Assembly: GCF_001908185.1 (NCBI RefSeq)
Contig: NZ_LGHM01000099.1
Span: forward strand, 1 to 47,395
Direction of reading: 5' to 3'
DNA from: Bradyrhizobium sp. AS23.2
GTDB lineage: Bacteria > Pseudomonadota > Alphaproteobacteria > Rhizobiales > Xanthobacteraceae
DNA length: 47,395 nt
Position numbers and translations under genes: made by a program. Under the pieces are notes generated by a model that had not been told where the DNA came from, ran no database searches, and saw nothing but the letters and a program-made list of their open reading frames with translations. Shown piece by piece: positions 30,017-39,290 of the stretch; positions within the stretch are counted from its first letter, which is position 1; the number at the start of each line of letters is the position of its first letter.

Positions 30017-31246
30017 ATGTCCCAGGCGGGCCCGATCCTTTTTGTGTCCAATGCCGAGCGGCCCGCCTTCATTGCGGCGCTGGACGAGGCCCGACTTTTT
30101 CCCGTGATCGACACCGACTGGACCAGCGCGGCACGCGCGGTCGAGCAGGTGCAGCCGGCCGCTGTTCTCGCCGCGATGCATGGCGGACACGAGCCGCATT
30201 TGGCGACGCTCGCCAGGAAGATCGCCGACCAATCGCCTTACCTTCCCTTCGTGGCCCTGGATGCGCCGGGCGCACTGCCGCACAACGCCCTGCCCTTCTC
30301 CTCCTGCGGCGGCAATCCCGATCGCCTGGTCGCGCGGCTGCGCGCCGCGCTGCGCGTCCGCACGCTCCATGCCACGGTGCTGCGCCGCTTGCCGGAAGTC
30401 ACGACAAAGGTCTCGTTGCCGGAGGGCGATCCCGCGCGCGATGCCACGGTGCTCCTGATCGGCCGCGGCGCCGCCTATCCTGCGCTCTCCGTCGCGCTCG
30501 GCGAACGCGCCGGCGTCATCGGCGCGCTCTCGATCGAAGCCGCGGCAAAACATCTCAACACCCGCGACCTCGACGGCGTCGTACTCGCCGAAGGTTTTAC
30601 CGCGCGCGTCACCGATGCCTTCCTCACGGTGCTCGCCGAGGACACCCGCTTCCGCAGCCTGCCGGTCGTCGTCACCGCGCACCAGCTCACGCAGAGCTAC
30701 GACCTGCCAAACCTCGAGCTCATCCCGGGCGAGCCGGCGAAGGTCGCCGCCAATGCGCTGCCCCTGATCCGACAGCGCGCGATCGAAGCGCAACTGAGCC
30801 GCGCGCTGCGCTCGATCGATGCCGGCGGCTGGCTCGATCCGCGCAGCGGCCTGCTCACGGTGGAAGCCTTCGCCCGTGATTTCTCCAAGGCCGTCGAGCA
30901 GACGCTCGCCCGCGGCGGCGGCCTCTCCGTGGCACGCTTCGCTTTCGACCCCGGCAATTCCCGTGCCCAGCTGGATGCCGCGCGGATCCTGAGCCGCCTG
31001 ATGCGGCAGATGGATTTTGGCGCGGTCCAGAAGGACGGCTCGGTCATCATCGTGTTCGCGGAAACCGACTTCCGCACCGCCCACATGATCGCCCGCCGCT
31101 TGTCGGCGGTGATACGGCACACCTCGAACGGCAAGCACGAGATGCGCAGCGATCCCGTTGTCAGCGTGGACTCGCTGTCGCCCTCGGATACGGCGAGGTC
31201 GTTGCTGGCGCGGCTCTCCGCCGACGCGTCGCGCGCGGCGTCGTAA
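30017..31246 (+). CDS. Degenerate receiver-GGDEF-like protein
   Basis: 409 residues. The first 260 residues look like two Rossmann/receiver-like units ('GPILFVSNAERPAFIAALDEA...' and 'ATVLLIGRGAAYPALSVALGE...') without the acidic pocket and Asp acceptor. The last 130 have the entry of a GGDEF domain ('DPRSGLLTVEAFARDFSKAVEQ', compare D-x-L-T-G-L-x-N-R) and the helix after it. Where GGDEF should stand the sequence reads 'VQKDGSVIIVFAE', so the active site is gone. The layout resembles PleD, but the protein cannot be a normal diguanylate cyclase. It might bind c-di-GMP or GTP, or act as a scaffold. Ends 10 bases before a family A repeat. Confidence 0.65.
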   Translation: MSQAGPILFVSNAERPAFIAALDEARLFPVIDTDWTSAARAVEQVQPAAVLAAMHGGHEPHLATLARKIADQSPYLPFVALDAPGALPHNALPFSSCGGNPDRLVARLRAALRVRTLHATVLRRLPEVTTKVSLPEGDPARDATVLLIGRGAAYPALSVALGERAGVIGALSIEAAAKHLNTRDLDGVVLAEGFTARVTDAFLTVLAEDTRFRSLPVVVTAHQLTQSYDLPNLELIPGEPAKVAANALPLIRQRAIEAQLSRALRSIDAGGWLDPRSGLLTVEAFARDFSKAVEQTLARGGGLSVARFAFDPGNSRAQLDAARILSRLMRQMDFGAVQKDGSVIIVFAETDFRTAHMIARRLSAVIRHTSNGKHEMRSDPVVSVDSLSPSDTARSLLARLSADASRAAS

Positions 31247-31255
31247 CGACGCTCC

Positions 31256-31348
31256 TGTAGGGTGGGCAAAGGCGCGCTTGCGCCGTGCCCACCGTCTGTC
31301 GGCGACTACAACCAAGTGGTGGGCACGCTTCGGTTTGCCCACCCTACG
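31256..31348. repeat. Palindromic intergenic repeat, family A, copy 2
   Basis: Arms TGTAGGGTGGGCAAAG and GGTTTGCCCACCCTACGG, with inner GTGCCCACC and GGTGGGCAC. Compared with 5021-5119 it is inverted: the half with GCGCGC lies on the left here and on the right there. It stands between the GGDEF-like gene and the GMC oxidoreductase gene. Confidence 0.85.
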
Positions 31349-31466
31349 GCGTCAGCATCGCATCCATGACAAGTGAGCCCTGACATTCGGCTCTAGCTCG
31401 GCCGCATCCGCCCGTGCTTTGATGAACCGCCGGGATCATCGAGAAGCAAACCCCAGAAGCACACCC

Positions 31467-33053
31467 ATGTATGATGTCATCGTCGTCGGCGGCGGTTCCG
31501 CCGGTGCCGCAATTGCCGCAAGGCTTTCGGAAGTCCCATCCAAGCGCGTGCTGCTGCTGGAGGCAGGTCTCGACTGGCGCGCGGCCGACGCGCCCTGGGA
31601 AGTCACCACGCAGAACCCGATCCCGATCATCCACCAGCGCGAATTCCAGGAGAAGTGGCAGTGGCCGAACCTGCATGCGCGCCGCGTCGCTGGCCAGGAG
31701 CAGCGCTTCTACTGGCGCGGCAAGGGTCTCGGCGGCTCCTCGATGATGAACGGCCAGATCGCGATCCGCGGCGTCGCCGACGCGTTAGACGAATGGGCTT
31801 CGCTGGGCTGCACCGGCTGGTCCGCCAGGGATGTGATGCCGCTGTTCTCGGTGATCGAGGACGACCTCGCATTCGGTGACAGGCCGGGCCATGGCAAGGG
31901 CGGGCCGCTGCCGGTCTATCGCGCGCCGCCGGAGACATGGGGACCGGTCGATCGCGGCCTTCGCGATGCCGCGCTCGCTGCGGGATATGCGTGGTGCGAC
32001 GACGTCAACGGCCCCGATGGCGAAGGCGTCGCCTGCTATCCCATCAACAGCCGCAACCTGCGCCGGATCTCGACCAACGAGGCCTATCTGGAGCCGGCAC
32101 GCAGCCGCGCCAATCTGGAGATCCGCGGCTTCGCCCTAGTCGACCGCCTCGTGATCGAGAACGGCCGGGCGACCCGCGTAATCGTTCATATCGAGGGACA
32201 GGGCACGCAGGAAATCAGCGCGCGCGAGATCGTGCTCTGCGCCGGCGCGATCCACAGCCCCGCCATCCTCATGCGCTCGGGCATCGGACCGGCCGATCAA
32301 TTGAAGGCGATGGGCATCGCGGTCGAGCGCGATTTGCCCGTCGGGAAGCACTATTTCGACCATCCGCTGTTCCGCGCGACGATCCAGCTTCGCGAAGAGC
32401 TCCGACCGACCGATCGCGACACCCGTCACACCAATTGCTGCGTCACCTACTCGTCGGGCCTCGCCAATGGCGGCAAGCGCGACATGATCCTGATCTGCTT
32501 CAATCACCGCGGCATCGGCAATCCCGGCGCGATCGGTGCCGGCCTCTACAACGCCTTTTCACGTGGTACGCTAAAACTCGCCTCGCCCGATGCCTCCGTC
32601 GATCCCATCGTCGAGGAGAACATGCTGGCCGATCCCCGCGACATGGAGCGGATGGTTGATTCCGTGAAACGGCTCGCCGTTCTCACCACGCAGCCGGCGC
32701 TGGCAGGCATCGCAGACTGGATCCGCCTCACCGATACCGACCTGACACTACCGCAAGCCGCGGCGCTACCGACCCATGAATTGGAAGCCGTGCTGCGCCG
32801 TGACACCGGCGACATCCAGCACGCCGCCGGCTCGTGCCGCATGACGGGCTTCAACGACGCCAACGGCGTGGTCAATCCGGATGGCACTGTGAAGGGCATC
32901 GCGGCATTGCGCGTCGCGGACGCCTCGATCATGCCCGCCGACTGCCGCGCCAACACCCACTTCACCACGGTGGTCATTGGCGAGGCGATCGCACGCATGA
33001 TGCTGCGCAAGCCCGAGACGGCCGCCGTACACGCCGCTTCTGCGATGTCCTGA
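31467..33053 (+). CDS. GMC family FAD oxidoreductase (choline/alcohol dehydrogenase-like)
   Basis: 528 residues. The FAD loop 'VVGGGSAGAAIAARLSE' lies at residues 6-22, GMC signature 1 near 'RGKGLGGSSMMNGQIAIRG' and signature 2 at 'GAIHSPAILMRSGIG'. The C-terminus has 'HAAGSCRMTG' and 'ADCRANTHFTTVVIGEAIA' with the catalytic His and Asn/His pair. Substrates of this family range from choline to sugars and aliphatic alcohols; nothing nearby narrows it. The ATG at 31467 begins directly at the FAD domain; the frame is open to 31419. A family B repeat follows the stop. Confidence 0.9.
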   Translation: MYDVIVVGGGSAGAAIAARLSEVPSKRVLLLEAGLDWRAADAPWEVTTQNPIPIIHQREFQEKWQWPNLHARRVAGQEQRFYWRGKGLGGSSMMNGQIAIRGVADALDEWASLGCTGWSARDVMPLFSVIEDDLAFGDRPGHGKGGPLPVYRAPPETWGPVDRGLRDAALAAGYAWCDDVNGPDGEGVACYPINSRNLRRISTNEAYLEPARSRANLEIRGFALVDRLVIENGRATRVIVHIEGQGTQEISAREIVLCAGAIHSPAILMRSGIGPADQLKAMGIAVERDLPVGKHYFDHPLFRATIQLREELRPTDRDTRHTNCCVTYSSGLANGGKRDMILICFNHRGIGNPGAIGAGLYNAFSRGTLKLASPDASVDPIVEENMLADPRDMERMVDSVKRLAVLTTQPALAGIADWIRLTDTDLTLPQAAALPTHELEAVLRRDTGDIQHAAGSCRMTGFNDANGVVNPDGTVKGIAALRVADASIMPADCRANTHFTTVVIGEAIARMMLRKPETAAVHAASAMS

Positions 33054-33056
33054 CCT

Positions 33057-33189
33057 CTCGTGCCCCGGGCGCGGCGCAGCGCGCCTTCGCGGTGCGCTGC
33101 TCAACCGGGGCCCATTACGATCGCTAAAAGCTCCCGGGTCCCGGCTCTGCGGCGCACCGTTTCACGCTGCGCCGCGTCCGGGACACGAT
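33057..33189. repeat. Palindromic intergenic repeat, family B, copy 2
   Basis: Opens CTCGTGCCCCGGGCGCGGCGCAGCG and closes GCTGCGCCGCGTCCGGGACACG; the ends pair over most of their length, with the inner TCAACCGGGGCCCA and GGTCCCGGCTCTG. Related to 929-1062. It fills the whole space between the convergent GMC gene and mfd and could act as the terminator for both. Confidence 0.75.
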
Positions 33190-33191
33190 AG

Positions 33192-36100
33192 CTACGCCGC
33201 CTTCTTGCTGTGCGCGAGCTGCGCCAGCTGGCGCAGGATCTCCGTGGTGCCGGCGAGACGCTCTTCGGGAGTCTCCCAATCCTGCAGGAACACCACCTTC
33301 ATGTCGGGCCGCACCTTCGCGGCCTGGCCGTGGCTGCGGATGAACGAGACGAGGCGATCGGGATAGGCGAACGAGTTGTCTCGGAACACGATGACCGCGC
33401 CCTTGGGACCGGCATCGATCTTCTCGACATTGGCCCTGCGGCAGAACGCCTTGATCGCGGCGACCTTGAAGAGGTAGCGCACCTCGTCCGGCAGGACGCC
33501 GAAGCGGTCGCGCATCTCGGCGCCAAAGTTCTCGATCTCCTCCTCGGTGTCGAGATCGGCGAGCCGCCGGTACAGCGACAGCCGCACCGAGAGATCGCCG
33601 ACATAGTCTTCCGGAATGAGCACGGGCATGCCGATGGTGATCTGCGGCGACCAGCGGTCGGCGGCGGGCTCGGACACGCCGGCCTTGAGGTTGACGATCG
33701 CCTCTTCCAGCATCGACTGGTAGAGCTCGAAGCCGACCTCCTTGATGTGGCCCGACTGCTCCTCGCCGAGGAGATTGCCGGCGCCGCGGATGTCGAGGTC
33801 GTGCGAGGCGAGCTGGAAGCCCGCGCCCAGCGTCTCCAGCGATTGCAGCACGGTGAGCCGGCGCTCGGCCTGCGCCGTGATCTTCTGCTGCGCCGGCAGC
33901 GTGAACAGCGCATAGGCGCGCAGCTTGGAGCGGCCGACACGGCCGCGGAGTTGATAGAGCTGGGCGAGGCCGAACATGTCGGCGCGATGCACGATCAGCG
34001 TGTTGGCGTTGGGGATGTCGAGGCCGGATTCCACGATGGTGGTCGACAGCAGGATGTCGAACTTGCCGTCGTAGAACGCGGTCATGATGTCCTCGATCAC
34101 GGCGGGCGGCATCTGCCCGTGCGCGACAGCGACCTTCATCTCCGGCACGTTCTTGTCGAGGAAATCCTTGACCTCGGCGAGGTCGTCGATGCGCGGCACG
34201 ACGTAGAACGCCTGGCCGCCGCGATAGCGTTCGCGGAGCAGCGCCTCGCGGATCATCAGCGGATCGTGCGGGGCGACGAAGGTGCGGACTGCGAGCCGAT
34301 CGACCGGGGGCGAGGCGATGATCGAGAGTTCGCGCACGCCGGTGAGCGCGAGCTGCAGCGTGCGCGGGATCGGCGTCGCGGACAACGTCAGCACATGCAC
34401 CTCGGCGCGGAGCGCCTTCAGCCGCTCCTTGTGGCTGACGCCGAAATGCTGCTCCTCGTCGACGATGAGCAGGCCGAGGTCGCGGAACTTGATCGCCTTG
34501 CCGAGCAGTGCATGCGTGCCGACGACGATGTCGACGGAGCCGTCGGAGAGGCCCTTCTTGACCTGGTTGAGCTGCTTGGTCGGAATCAGGCGCGAGGCCT
34601 GCGCGACCTGCACCGGAAAACCCTTGAAACGCTCGGTAAACGTCCTGTGGTGCTGGCGGGCGAGCAGCGTGGTCGGCACCACGACCGCGACCTGCTTGCC
34701 GTCGAGCGCAACGGCGAAGGTCGCGCGGAGCGCAACCTCGGTCTTGCCGAAGCCGACGTCGCCGCAGATCAGCCGGTCCATCGGACGGCCCTTTTCGAGA
34801 TCCTTCAGCGTGGATTCGATCGCGCCAAGCTGGTCCTCGGTCTCGTCATAGGGGAAGCGCGCGCAGAACTCGTCATAGACGCCCGGCTGCACCGGCAGCT
34901 TCGGCGCCTCGTGGAGCTGGCGCTCCGCGGCGATCTTGATCAGCTCGCCCGCGATCTCGCGGATGCGGTTCTTCAGTTTTGCTTTTCGGGTCTGCCAGCC
35001 CGAGCCACCGAGACGATCCAGCTCTACCGTGGTCTGGTCGGAGCCGTAGCGCGACAAAAGCTCGATGTTCTCGACCGGGAGGAACAGCTTGGTCTCGGCG
35101 GCATAGTGCAATTCGAGACAATCATGCGGCGCGCCGGCGACGTCGAGGGTCTGCAGGCCGATGAAGCGGCCGATGCCGTGATCGACGTGGACGACGATGT
35201 CGCCGGCGGCGAGGCTCGTGACCTCCGAGATGAAGTTGTCGAGCTTGCGGCTGGCCTTGCGCGGCCGCACCAGGCGGTCGCCGAGGATATCCTGCTCGCT
35301 GATCAGCGCGATCTCGTCGGTCTCGAAACCGCTCTCCAGGCCGAGCACGGCCAGCATGGTCTCGTTACGCGGGGTCGCCTGCACCGTCCGCCAGCTATTG
35401 ACGCTGGTGGTGTGGGTCAGCTTGTGGTCGCGCAGCATCGAGGTCATGCGGTCGCGCGAGCCTTCGGTCCAGAGCGCGATCACGACCTTCTTGCGCTGGG
35501 ACTGCAAGGCCATGACATGCGCGACGACGGACTCGAACACGTTGACTGTGGTGTCGTTGCGCTCCGGCGCGAAATCGCGGCCCTTGCGTGCGCCGGCATC
35601 GACGACGCTCGTGCCATCGGTCGGCACGGAAAACGGCGTCAGCCGCGCCAGCGGGATATCGCCAAGGCGCTTGCCCCACTCCTCCTCGGTCAGATAGAGC
35701 CGATCCGGCGGCAGTGGCTTGTAGATGGCGCCTCCACCCGGATGCTCCATCGCATCGCGGCGAGCCTCGTAGTAGTCTTGGATCTGCTTGAAGCGCTCGC
35801 GGACCGCGTCCTCGGCCTGCGGCTCGATCGCGACCGCCGCGCCTTGCAGATAGTCGAACAGCGTGTCCATCCGGTCCTGGAACAGCGGCAGCCAGTGCTC
35901 CATGCCGGGATGGCGGCGGCCTTCGCTGACGGCCTCATACAGCGCATCATCGCGCTCGGGCGCGCCGAACTCGGCGACATAGCCCATGCGGAAGCGGCGA
36001 ATCGTGTCGGTAACGAGCTGGAACTCAGAGATCGGCACCAGGTCGAGCGAGCGCATGTCGAGCAGCGTGCGCTGAGTCTCCGCATCGAAGGTGCGGATCG

Positions 36101-36710
36101 ACTCCAGGCTGTCGCCGAAGAAGTCGAAACGGACCGGCTGCTCGAGGCCGGCCGGAAACAGGTCCAAGATGCCACCGCGCACGGCATATTCGCCGGGCTC
36201 GCGCACGGTGGAGGAGCGGTTGTAGCCATTGTGCTCGAGCCAGGCGACGATGGTGTCCATCGGCACGACGTTGCCGGGCGCGACCGACAGCGCCTGCGCG
36301 GCGACGAGCTCGCGCGCGGGCACACGCTGCACGACGGCGTTCACCGTGGTCAGCACGATCAGCGGCTTGTCGCTGCCGGTCAGCGAAGCCAGCCGCGCCA
36401 GCGTGGTCAGGCGCTGCGCCAGGATGCCGCCATGCGGCGAGACGCGGTCATAGGGCTGGCAGTCCCAGGCCGGGAAGGTCAGCACCGGCAGATCGGGCGC
36501 GAAGAACTGCAGCGCGCGTTCGAGCTGCTGCATGCGCGGCCCGTCGCGGCAGACGATCGCAAGGCTCACGGCCGGCTTCTTCGGCCGCGCCGCGATGGCG
36601 CGCGCCAGGTCGGAGACGACGAGGCCTTCGGCGCCTTCGGCGACATTGGCAAGAGTCAGCGCACGGCCGGGCGCGAGCAGCTCGGCCGGCGATTTCATCC
36701 CCTGCTTCAT
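33192..36710 (-). CDS. mfd: Transcription-repair coupling factor Mfd
   Basis: 1172 residues, full family length. The N-terminal UvrB-homology region has 'PAWDCQPYDRVSPHGGILAQRL' and 'VREPGEYAVRGGILDLFPAG'. The RNA polymerase interaction domain includes 'GDIVVHVDHGIGRFIGLQTL' (about 510-530), and the RecG-like translocase carries 'CGDVGFGKTEVALRA' (Walker A), 'DEEQHFGVSHKERLKALRA' (DEEQ box) and 'GRVGRSKLRAYALFTL'. It displaces stalled RNA polymerase and recruits UvrA. Its start overlaps the stop of sdhE (ATGA). Confidence 0.97.
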   Translation of the reverse strand: MKQGMKSPAELLAPGRALTLANVAEGAEGLVVSDLARAIAARPKKPAVSLAIVCRDGPRMQQLERALQFFAPDLPVLTFPAWDCQPYDRVSPHGGILAQRLTTLARLASLTGSDKPLIVLTTVNAVVQRVPARELVAAQALSVAPGNVVPMDTIVAWLEHNGYNRSSTVREPGEYAVRGGILDLFPAGLEQPVRFDFFGDSLESIRTFDAETQRTLLDMRSLDLVPISEFQLVTDTIRRFRMGYVAEFGAPERDDALYEAVSEGRRHPGMEHWLPLFQDRMDTLFDYLQGAAVAIEPQAEDAVRERFKQIQDYYEARRDAMEHPGGGAIYKPLPPDRLYLTEEEWGKRLGDIPLARLTPFSVPTDGTSVVDAGARKGRDFAPERNDTTVNVFESVVAHVMALQSQRKKVVIALWTEGSRDRMTSMLRDHKLTHTTSVNSWRTVQATPRNETMLAVLGLESGFETDEIALISEQDILGDRLVRPRKASRKLDNFISEVTSLAAGDIVVHVDHGIGRFIGLQTLDVAGAPHDCLELHYAAETKLFLPVENIELLSRYGSDQTTVELDRLGGSGWQTRKAKLKNRIREIAGELIKIAAERQLHEAPKLPVQPGVYDEFCARFPYDETEDQLGAIESTLKDLEKGRPMDRLICGDVGFGKTEVALRATFAVALDGKQVAVVVPTTLLARQHHRTFTERFKGFPVQVAQASRLIPTKQLNQVKKGLSDGSVDIVVGTHALLGKAIKFRDLGLLIVDEEQHFGVSHKERLKALRAEVHVLTLSATPIPRTLQLALTGVRELSIIASPPVDRLAVRTFVAPHDPLMIREALLRERYRGGQAFYVVPRIDDLAEVKDFLDKNVPEMKVAVAHGQMPPAVIEDIMTAFYDGKFDILLSTTIVESGLDIPNANTLIVHRADMFGLAQLYQLRGRVGRSKLRAYALFTLPAQQKITAQAERRLTVLQSLETLGAGFQLASHDLDIRGAGNLLGEEQSGHIKEVGFELYQSMLEEAIVNLKAGVSEPAADRWSPQITIGMPVLIPEDYVGDLSVRLSLYRRLADLDTEEEIENFGAEMRDRFGVLPDEVRYLFKVAAIKAFCRRANVEKIDAGPKGAVIVFRDNSFAYPDRLVSFIRSHGQAAKVRPDMKVVFLQDWETPEERLAGTTEILRQLAQLAHSKKAA

Positions 36711-36997
36711 GCGTCGCGGTCCGCGATCGGAAACGCCTTGATGCGGGCAAACAGCGCGCCGGTTACATCGGCCGGCAGCATCTTGTCGCCGGTGATGGCG
36801 GCATAGAGATCGGGATCGTTGACCTCGAGCAGGCGCTCGAGCTCGCCAAGCTCGGCGTCGGACAGGTTGCCGATCTCCGCGTCCGCGAAGCGGCCGAGGA
36901 TCAGGTCCATCTCGCGCGTGCCGCGGTGCCAGCAGCGGAACAGAAGCCGCTTGCGGCGATCATCCAGCCCGTCACTCGTTCGTGTCGTTCCCGTCAT
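36707..36997 (-). CDS. sdhE: FAD assembly factor SdhE
   Basis: 96 residues, all helical. The RGxxE motif is present in 'WHRGTREMDLILGRFAD' and is followed by 'LSDAELGELERLLEVNDPDLYAAITG', the family body. SdhE attaches FAD covalently to the flavoprotein subunit of succinate dehydrogenase. It precedes and overlaps mfd by four bases and is divergent from recG, an arrangement often seen in alphaproteobacteria. Confidence 0.95.
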   Translation of the reverse strand: MTGTTRTSDGLDDRRKRLLFRCWHRGTREMDLILGRFADAEIGNLSDAELGELERLLEVNDPDLYAAITGDKMLPADVTGALFARIKAFPIADRDA

Positions 36998-37086
36998 GTC
37001 TCAAATCCAGTCAAACGCCAAAAGCCCGGACGTGCCGGGCCGGGGTGATATAGCCACTCGAAACGGCTGTGTCAGCCCTCGATTTG

Positions 37087-37156
37087 TCATGGCCCGATGC
37101 CCGCGTGCGGATACAAAAAAGACGTGGATGCCCGGCATAAAGCCGGGCAAGAGGAG
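37087..37156. repeat. Family C repeat fragment in the sdhE-recG intergenic region
   Basis: Contains GTCATGGCCCGATGCCC and the segment AAGACGTGGATGCCCGGCATAAAGCCGGGCAAGAGG, of which CCCGGC-ATAAA-GCCGGG is a perfect hairpin. It resembles the outer parts of 19859-19981 with the middle lost. The recG promoter must lie in or next to it. Confidence 0.55.
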
Positions 37157-37181
37157 CCAAATCGATCCTAGATTCGCCCCG

Positions 37182-39290
37182 ATGCGCCCCAGCCTGCTCA
37201 ATCCGCTGTTTGCTCCCGTGACCAGCCTGCCCGGCGTCGGTCCCAAGCAGGACAAGCTGCTGCGCTATCTGCTCAGCCGCGATGAGACGCCGCGGCTGGT
37301 CGATCTCCTGCTGCACCTGCCGAGCCAGGTCATCGACCGCCGCGCCCGACCGAAGATCCGCGACGCTGCCCAGGGAACGATGGTGACGCTGGAGGTGACC
37401 ATCGACCGCCACCGCCCGCCTCCGCCGCGCAACTCACGCGCGCCGTATCTGGTCTATGCCAGCGACGATACCGGCGACGTCGTGCTGACCTTCTTCCGCG
37501 CCAAGCCCGGCTATGTCGAAAAGCTGCTGCCGATGGGCGAGAAGCGCTACGTCTCCGGCACGCTGCAGATGTATGACGGCATCCCGCAGATCGTGCATCC
37601 CGACCGCGTGCTGGACGAGGAGGCAATTTCAAAGCTCTCGGGTATCGATCCTGTCTATCCGCTGACGCAAGGCCTTGCGCTCGGCTCGCTCCGGCGCGCG
37701 ATTGCGCAGGCGCTGCAGAAGCTGCCCGCCCTGCCCGAGTGGATCAGCCCGGACGTGATGCGGCGCTGCAATTTCCCGCCGATTGCGGAAGCCCTCACCC
37801 GCGTGCACCAGCCGGTCGAGCTCACGGACATCTTGCCCGACCGGCCGTTCTGGTCGCGCCTCGCCTTCGATGAGCTTCTGGCCGGCCAGCTCGCGCTCGC
37901 GCTGATCCGCGCCCAACTGCGCCGCCCGGCCGGCGTGCGCAACGCCGGCGACGGCCATCTGCGAAACAAGATCATCGACGCCCTGCCCTATGCCCTGACC
38001 CCGTCGCAGCGCGGCGCGGCAGCTGCCATCGCCGACGACCTGCAACAGCCCGTTCGCATGCTCCGCCTGCTCCAGGGCGACGTCGGCTCCGGCAAGACCG
38101 TGGTGGCGCTCCTTGCGGCCGCGGCCGTTACCGAAGTCGGCAAACAGGCTGCGCTGATGGCTCCGACCGAAATTTTGGCGCGCCAGCACATCAAGACCAT
38201 CGCGCCGCTCGCAGAGCGCGCAGGCATGCGGGTCGCGATCCTCACCGGCCGGGAAAAGGGCAAGGAGCGGCGCGAGATCATCACGGGTCTCGCCGAGGGC
38301 GAGATCGACCTGCTCGTCGGCACGCATGCGCTGATCCAGGACGACGTGATCTTCAGGGATCTCGCCCTCGCCATCGTCGACGAGCAGCACCGCTTTGGCG
38401 TGCGCGAGCGCCTCGCGCTGACGTTGAAGGGCGAAGCCGTCGACGTGCTGGTGCTGAGCGCAACGCCGATCCCGCGCACGCTGGTGCTGACCTATTTCGG
38501 CGACATGGACATCTCCGAGCTGCGCGAAAAGCCGGCCGGCCGCCAGCCGATCGACACCCGTGCGGTGCCGATGAGCCGGATCGAGGAGGTCATGGACGGC
38601 GTCGGCCGTGCGCTCCAGTCCGGCAAGCTGGTCTACTGGATCTGCCCGCTGGTCGAGGAATCCGAAGCCGAGGGGACCGAGCACCTTACCAATGCGACCA
38701 AGCGTTTCGAAAGCCTGCAGAAGCGGTTCGGCGAGCGCGTCGGCCTCGTCCATGGCCAGATGAAGGGCACCGAGAAGGACCGCGTGATGGGCCAGTTCGC
38801 CGCTCATGAGATCGGGCTCCTGGTCGCGACCACCGTGGTCGAGGTCGGCGTCGACGTTCCGGCCGCCACCATCATGGTGATCGAGAACGCCGAGCGCTTC
38901 GGCCTCGCGCAGCTACACCAGTTGCGCGGCCGGATCGGCCGCGGCTCGGAGGCCTCGACATGTCTGCTGCTCTACTCGGAGCCGCTCGGCGAGATGTCGA
39001 AGGCACGGCTGAAGGTGATCCGCGAGACCACCGACGGCTTTCGCATCGCCGAGGAGGACCTGAAGCTGCGCGGCGAAGGCGACGTGCTGGGCGTGCGCCA
39101 GAGCGGCCTGCCCGGCTACCGCATCGCGCGCTCGGAGGTTCATGGCCAGCTCACCACTCAGGCCCGCGACGAAGCGCTGCGCATCCTGAAGGATGATCCG
39201 AAGCTGAAGGGCGAGCGCGGCGAAGCGCTGCGGTGCCTGCTGTATCTCTACGAGCGGGACGAGGCGATCCCGCTCATTGGTGCGGGCTAG
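37182..39290 (+). CDS. recG: ATP-dependent DNA helicase RecG
   Basis: 702 residues. The N-terminal wedge domain (about 1-280) begins 'LNPLFAPVTSLPGVGPKQ' with the helix-hairpin motif and includes 'YVSGTLQMYDGIPQIVHPDRV'. The helicase part has 'GDVGSGKTVVALLAAA' (Walker A), 'IVDEQHRFGVRERLAL' (DEQH box), 'LSATPIPRTLVLTYFGDMDIS' and 'LRGRIGRGSEASTCLLLY'. RecG remodels stalled forks and branched DNA. The open frame begins at 36819, but the ATG at 37182 matches the family N-terminus. Its last four bases overlap the end of the ketopantoate reductase remnant on the other strand. Confidence 0.96.
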   Translation: MRPSLLNPLFAPVTSLPGVGPKQDKLLRYLLSRDETPRLVDLLLHLPSQVIDRRARPKIRDAAQGTMVTLEVTIDRHRPPPPRNSRAPYLVYASDDTGDVVLTFFRAKPGYVEKLLPMGEKRYVSGTLQMYDGIPQIVHPDRVLDEEAISKLSGIDPVYPLTQGLALGSLRRAIAQALQKLPALPEWISPDVMRRCNFPPIAEALTRVHQPVELTDILPDRPFWSRLAFDELLAGQLALALIRAQLRRPAGVRNAGDGHLRNKIIDALPYALTPSQRGAAAAIADDLQQPVRMLRLLQGDVGSGKTVVALLAAAAVTEVGKQAALMAPTEILARQHIKTIAPLAERAGMRVAILTGREKGKERREIITGLAEGEIDLLVGTHALIQDDVIFRDLALAIVDEQHRFGVRERLALTLKGEAVDVLVLSATPIPRTLVLTYFGDMDISELREKPAGRQPIDTRAVPMSRIEEVMDGVGRALQSGKLVYWICPLVEESEAEGTEHLTNATKRFESLQKRFGERVGLVHGQMKGTEKDRVMGQFAAHEIGLLVATTVVEVGVDVPAATIMVIENAERFGLAQLHQLRGRIGRGSEASTCLLLYSEPLGEMSKARLKVIRETTDGFRIAEEDLKLRGEGDVLGVRQSGLPGYRIARSEVHGQLTTQARDEALRILKDDPKLKGERGEALRCLLYLYERDEAIPLIGAG

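Noticed and set aside
33210..36806. An open frame of nearly 1200 codons on the plus strand
   Set aside because: It is antisense to mfd over its whole length. Mfd shows all family motifs, and in very GC-rich DNA the antisense frame stays open because stop codons are rare.
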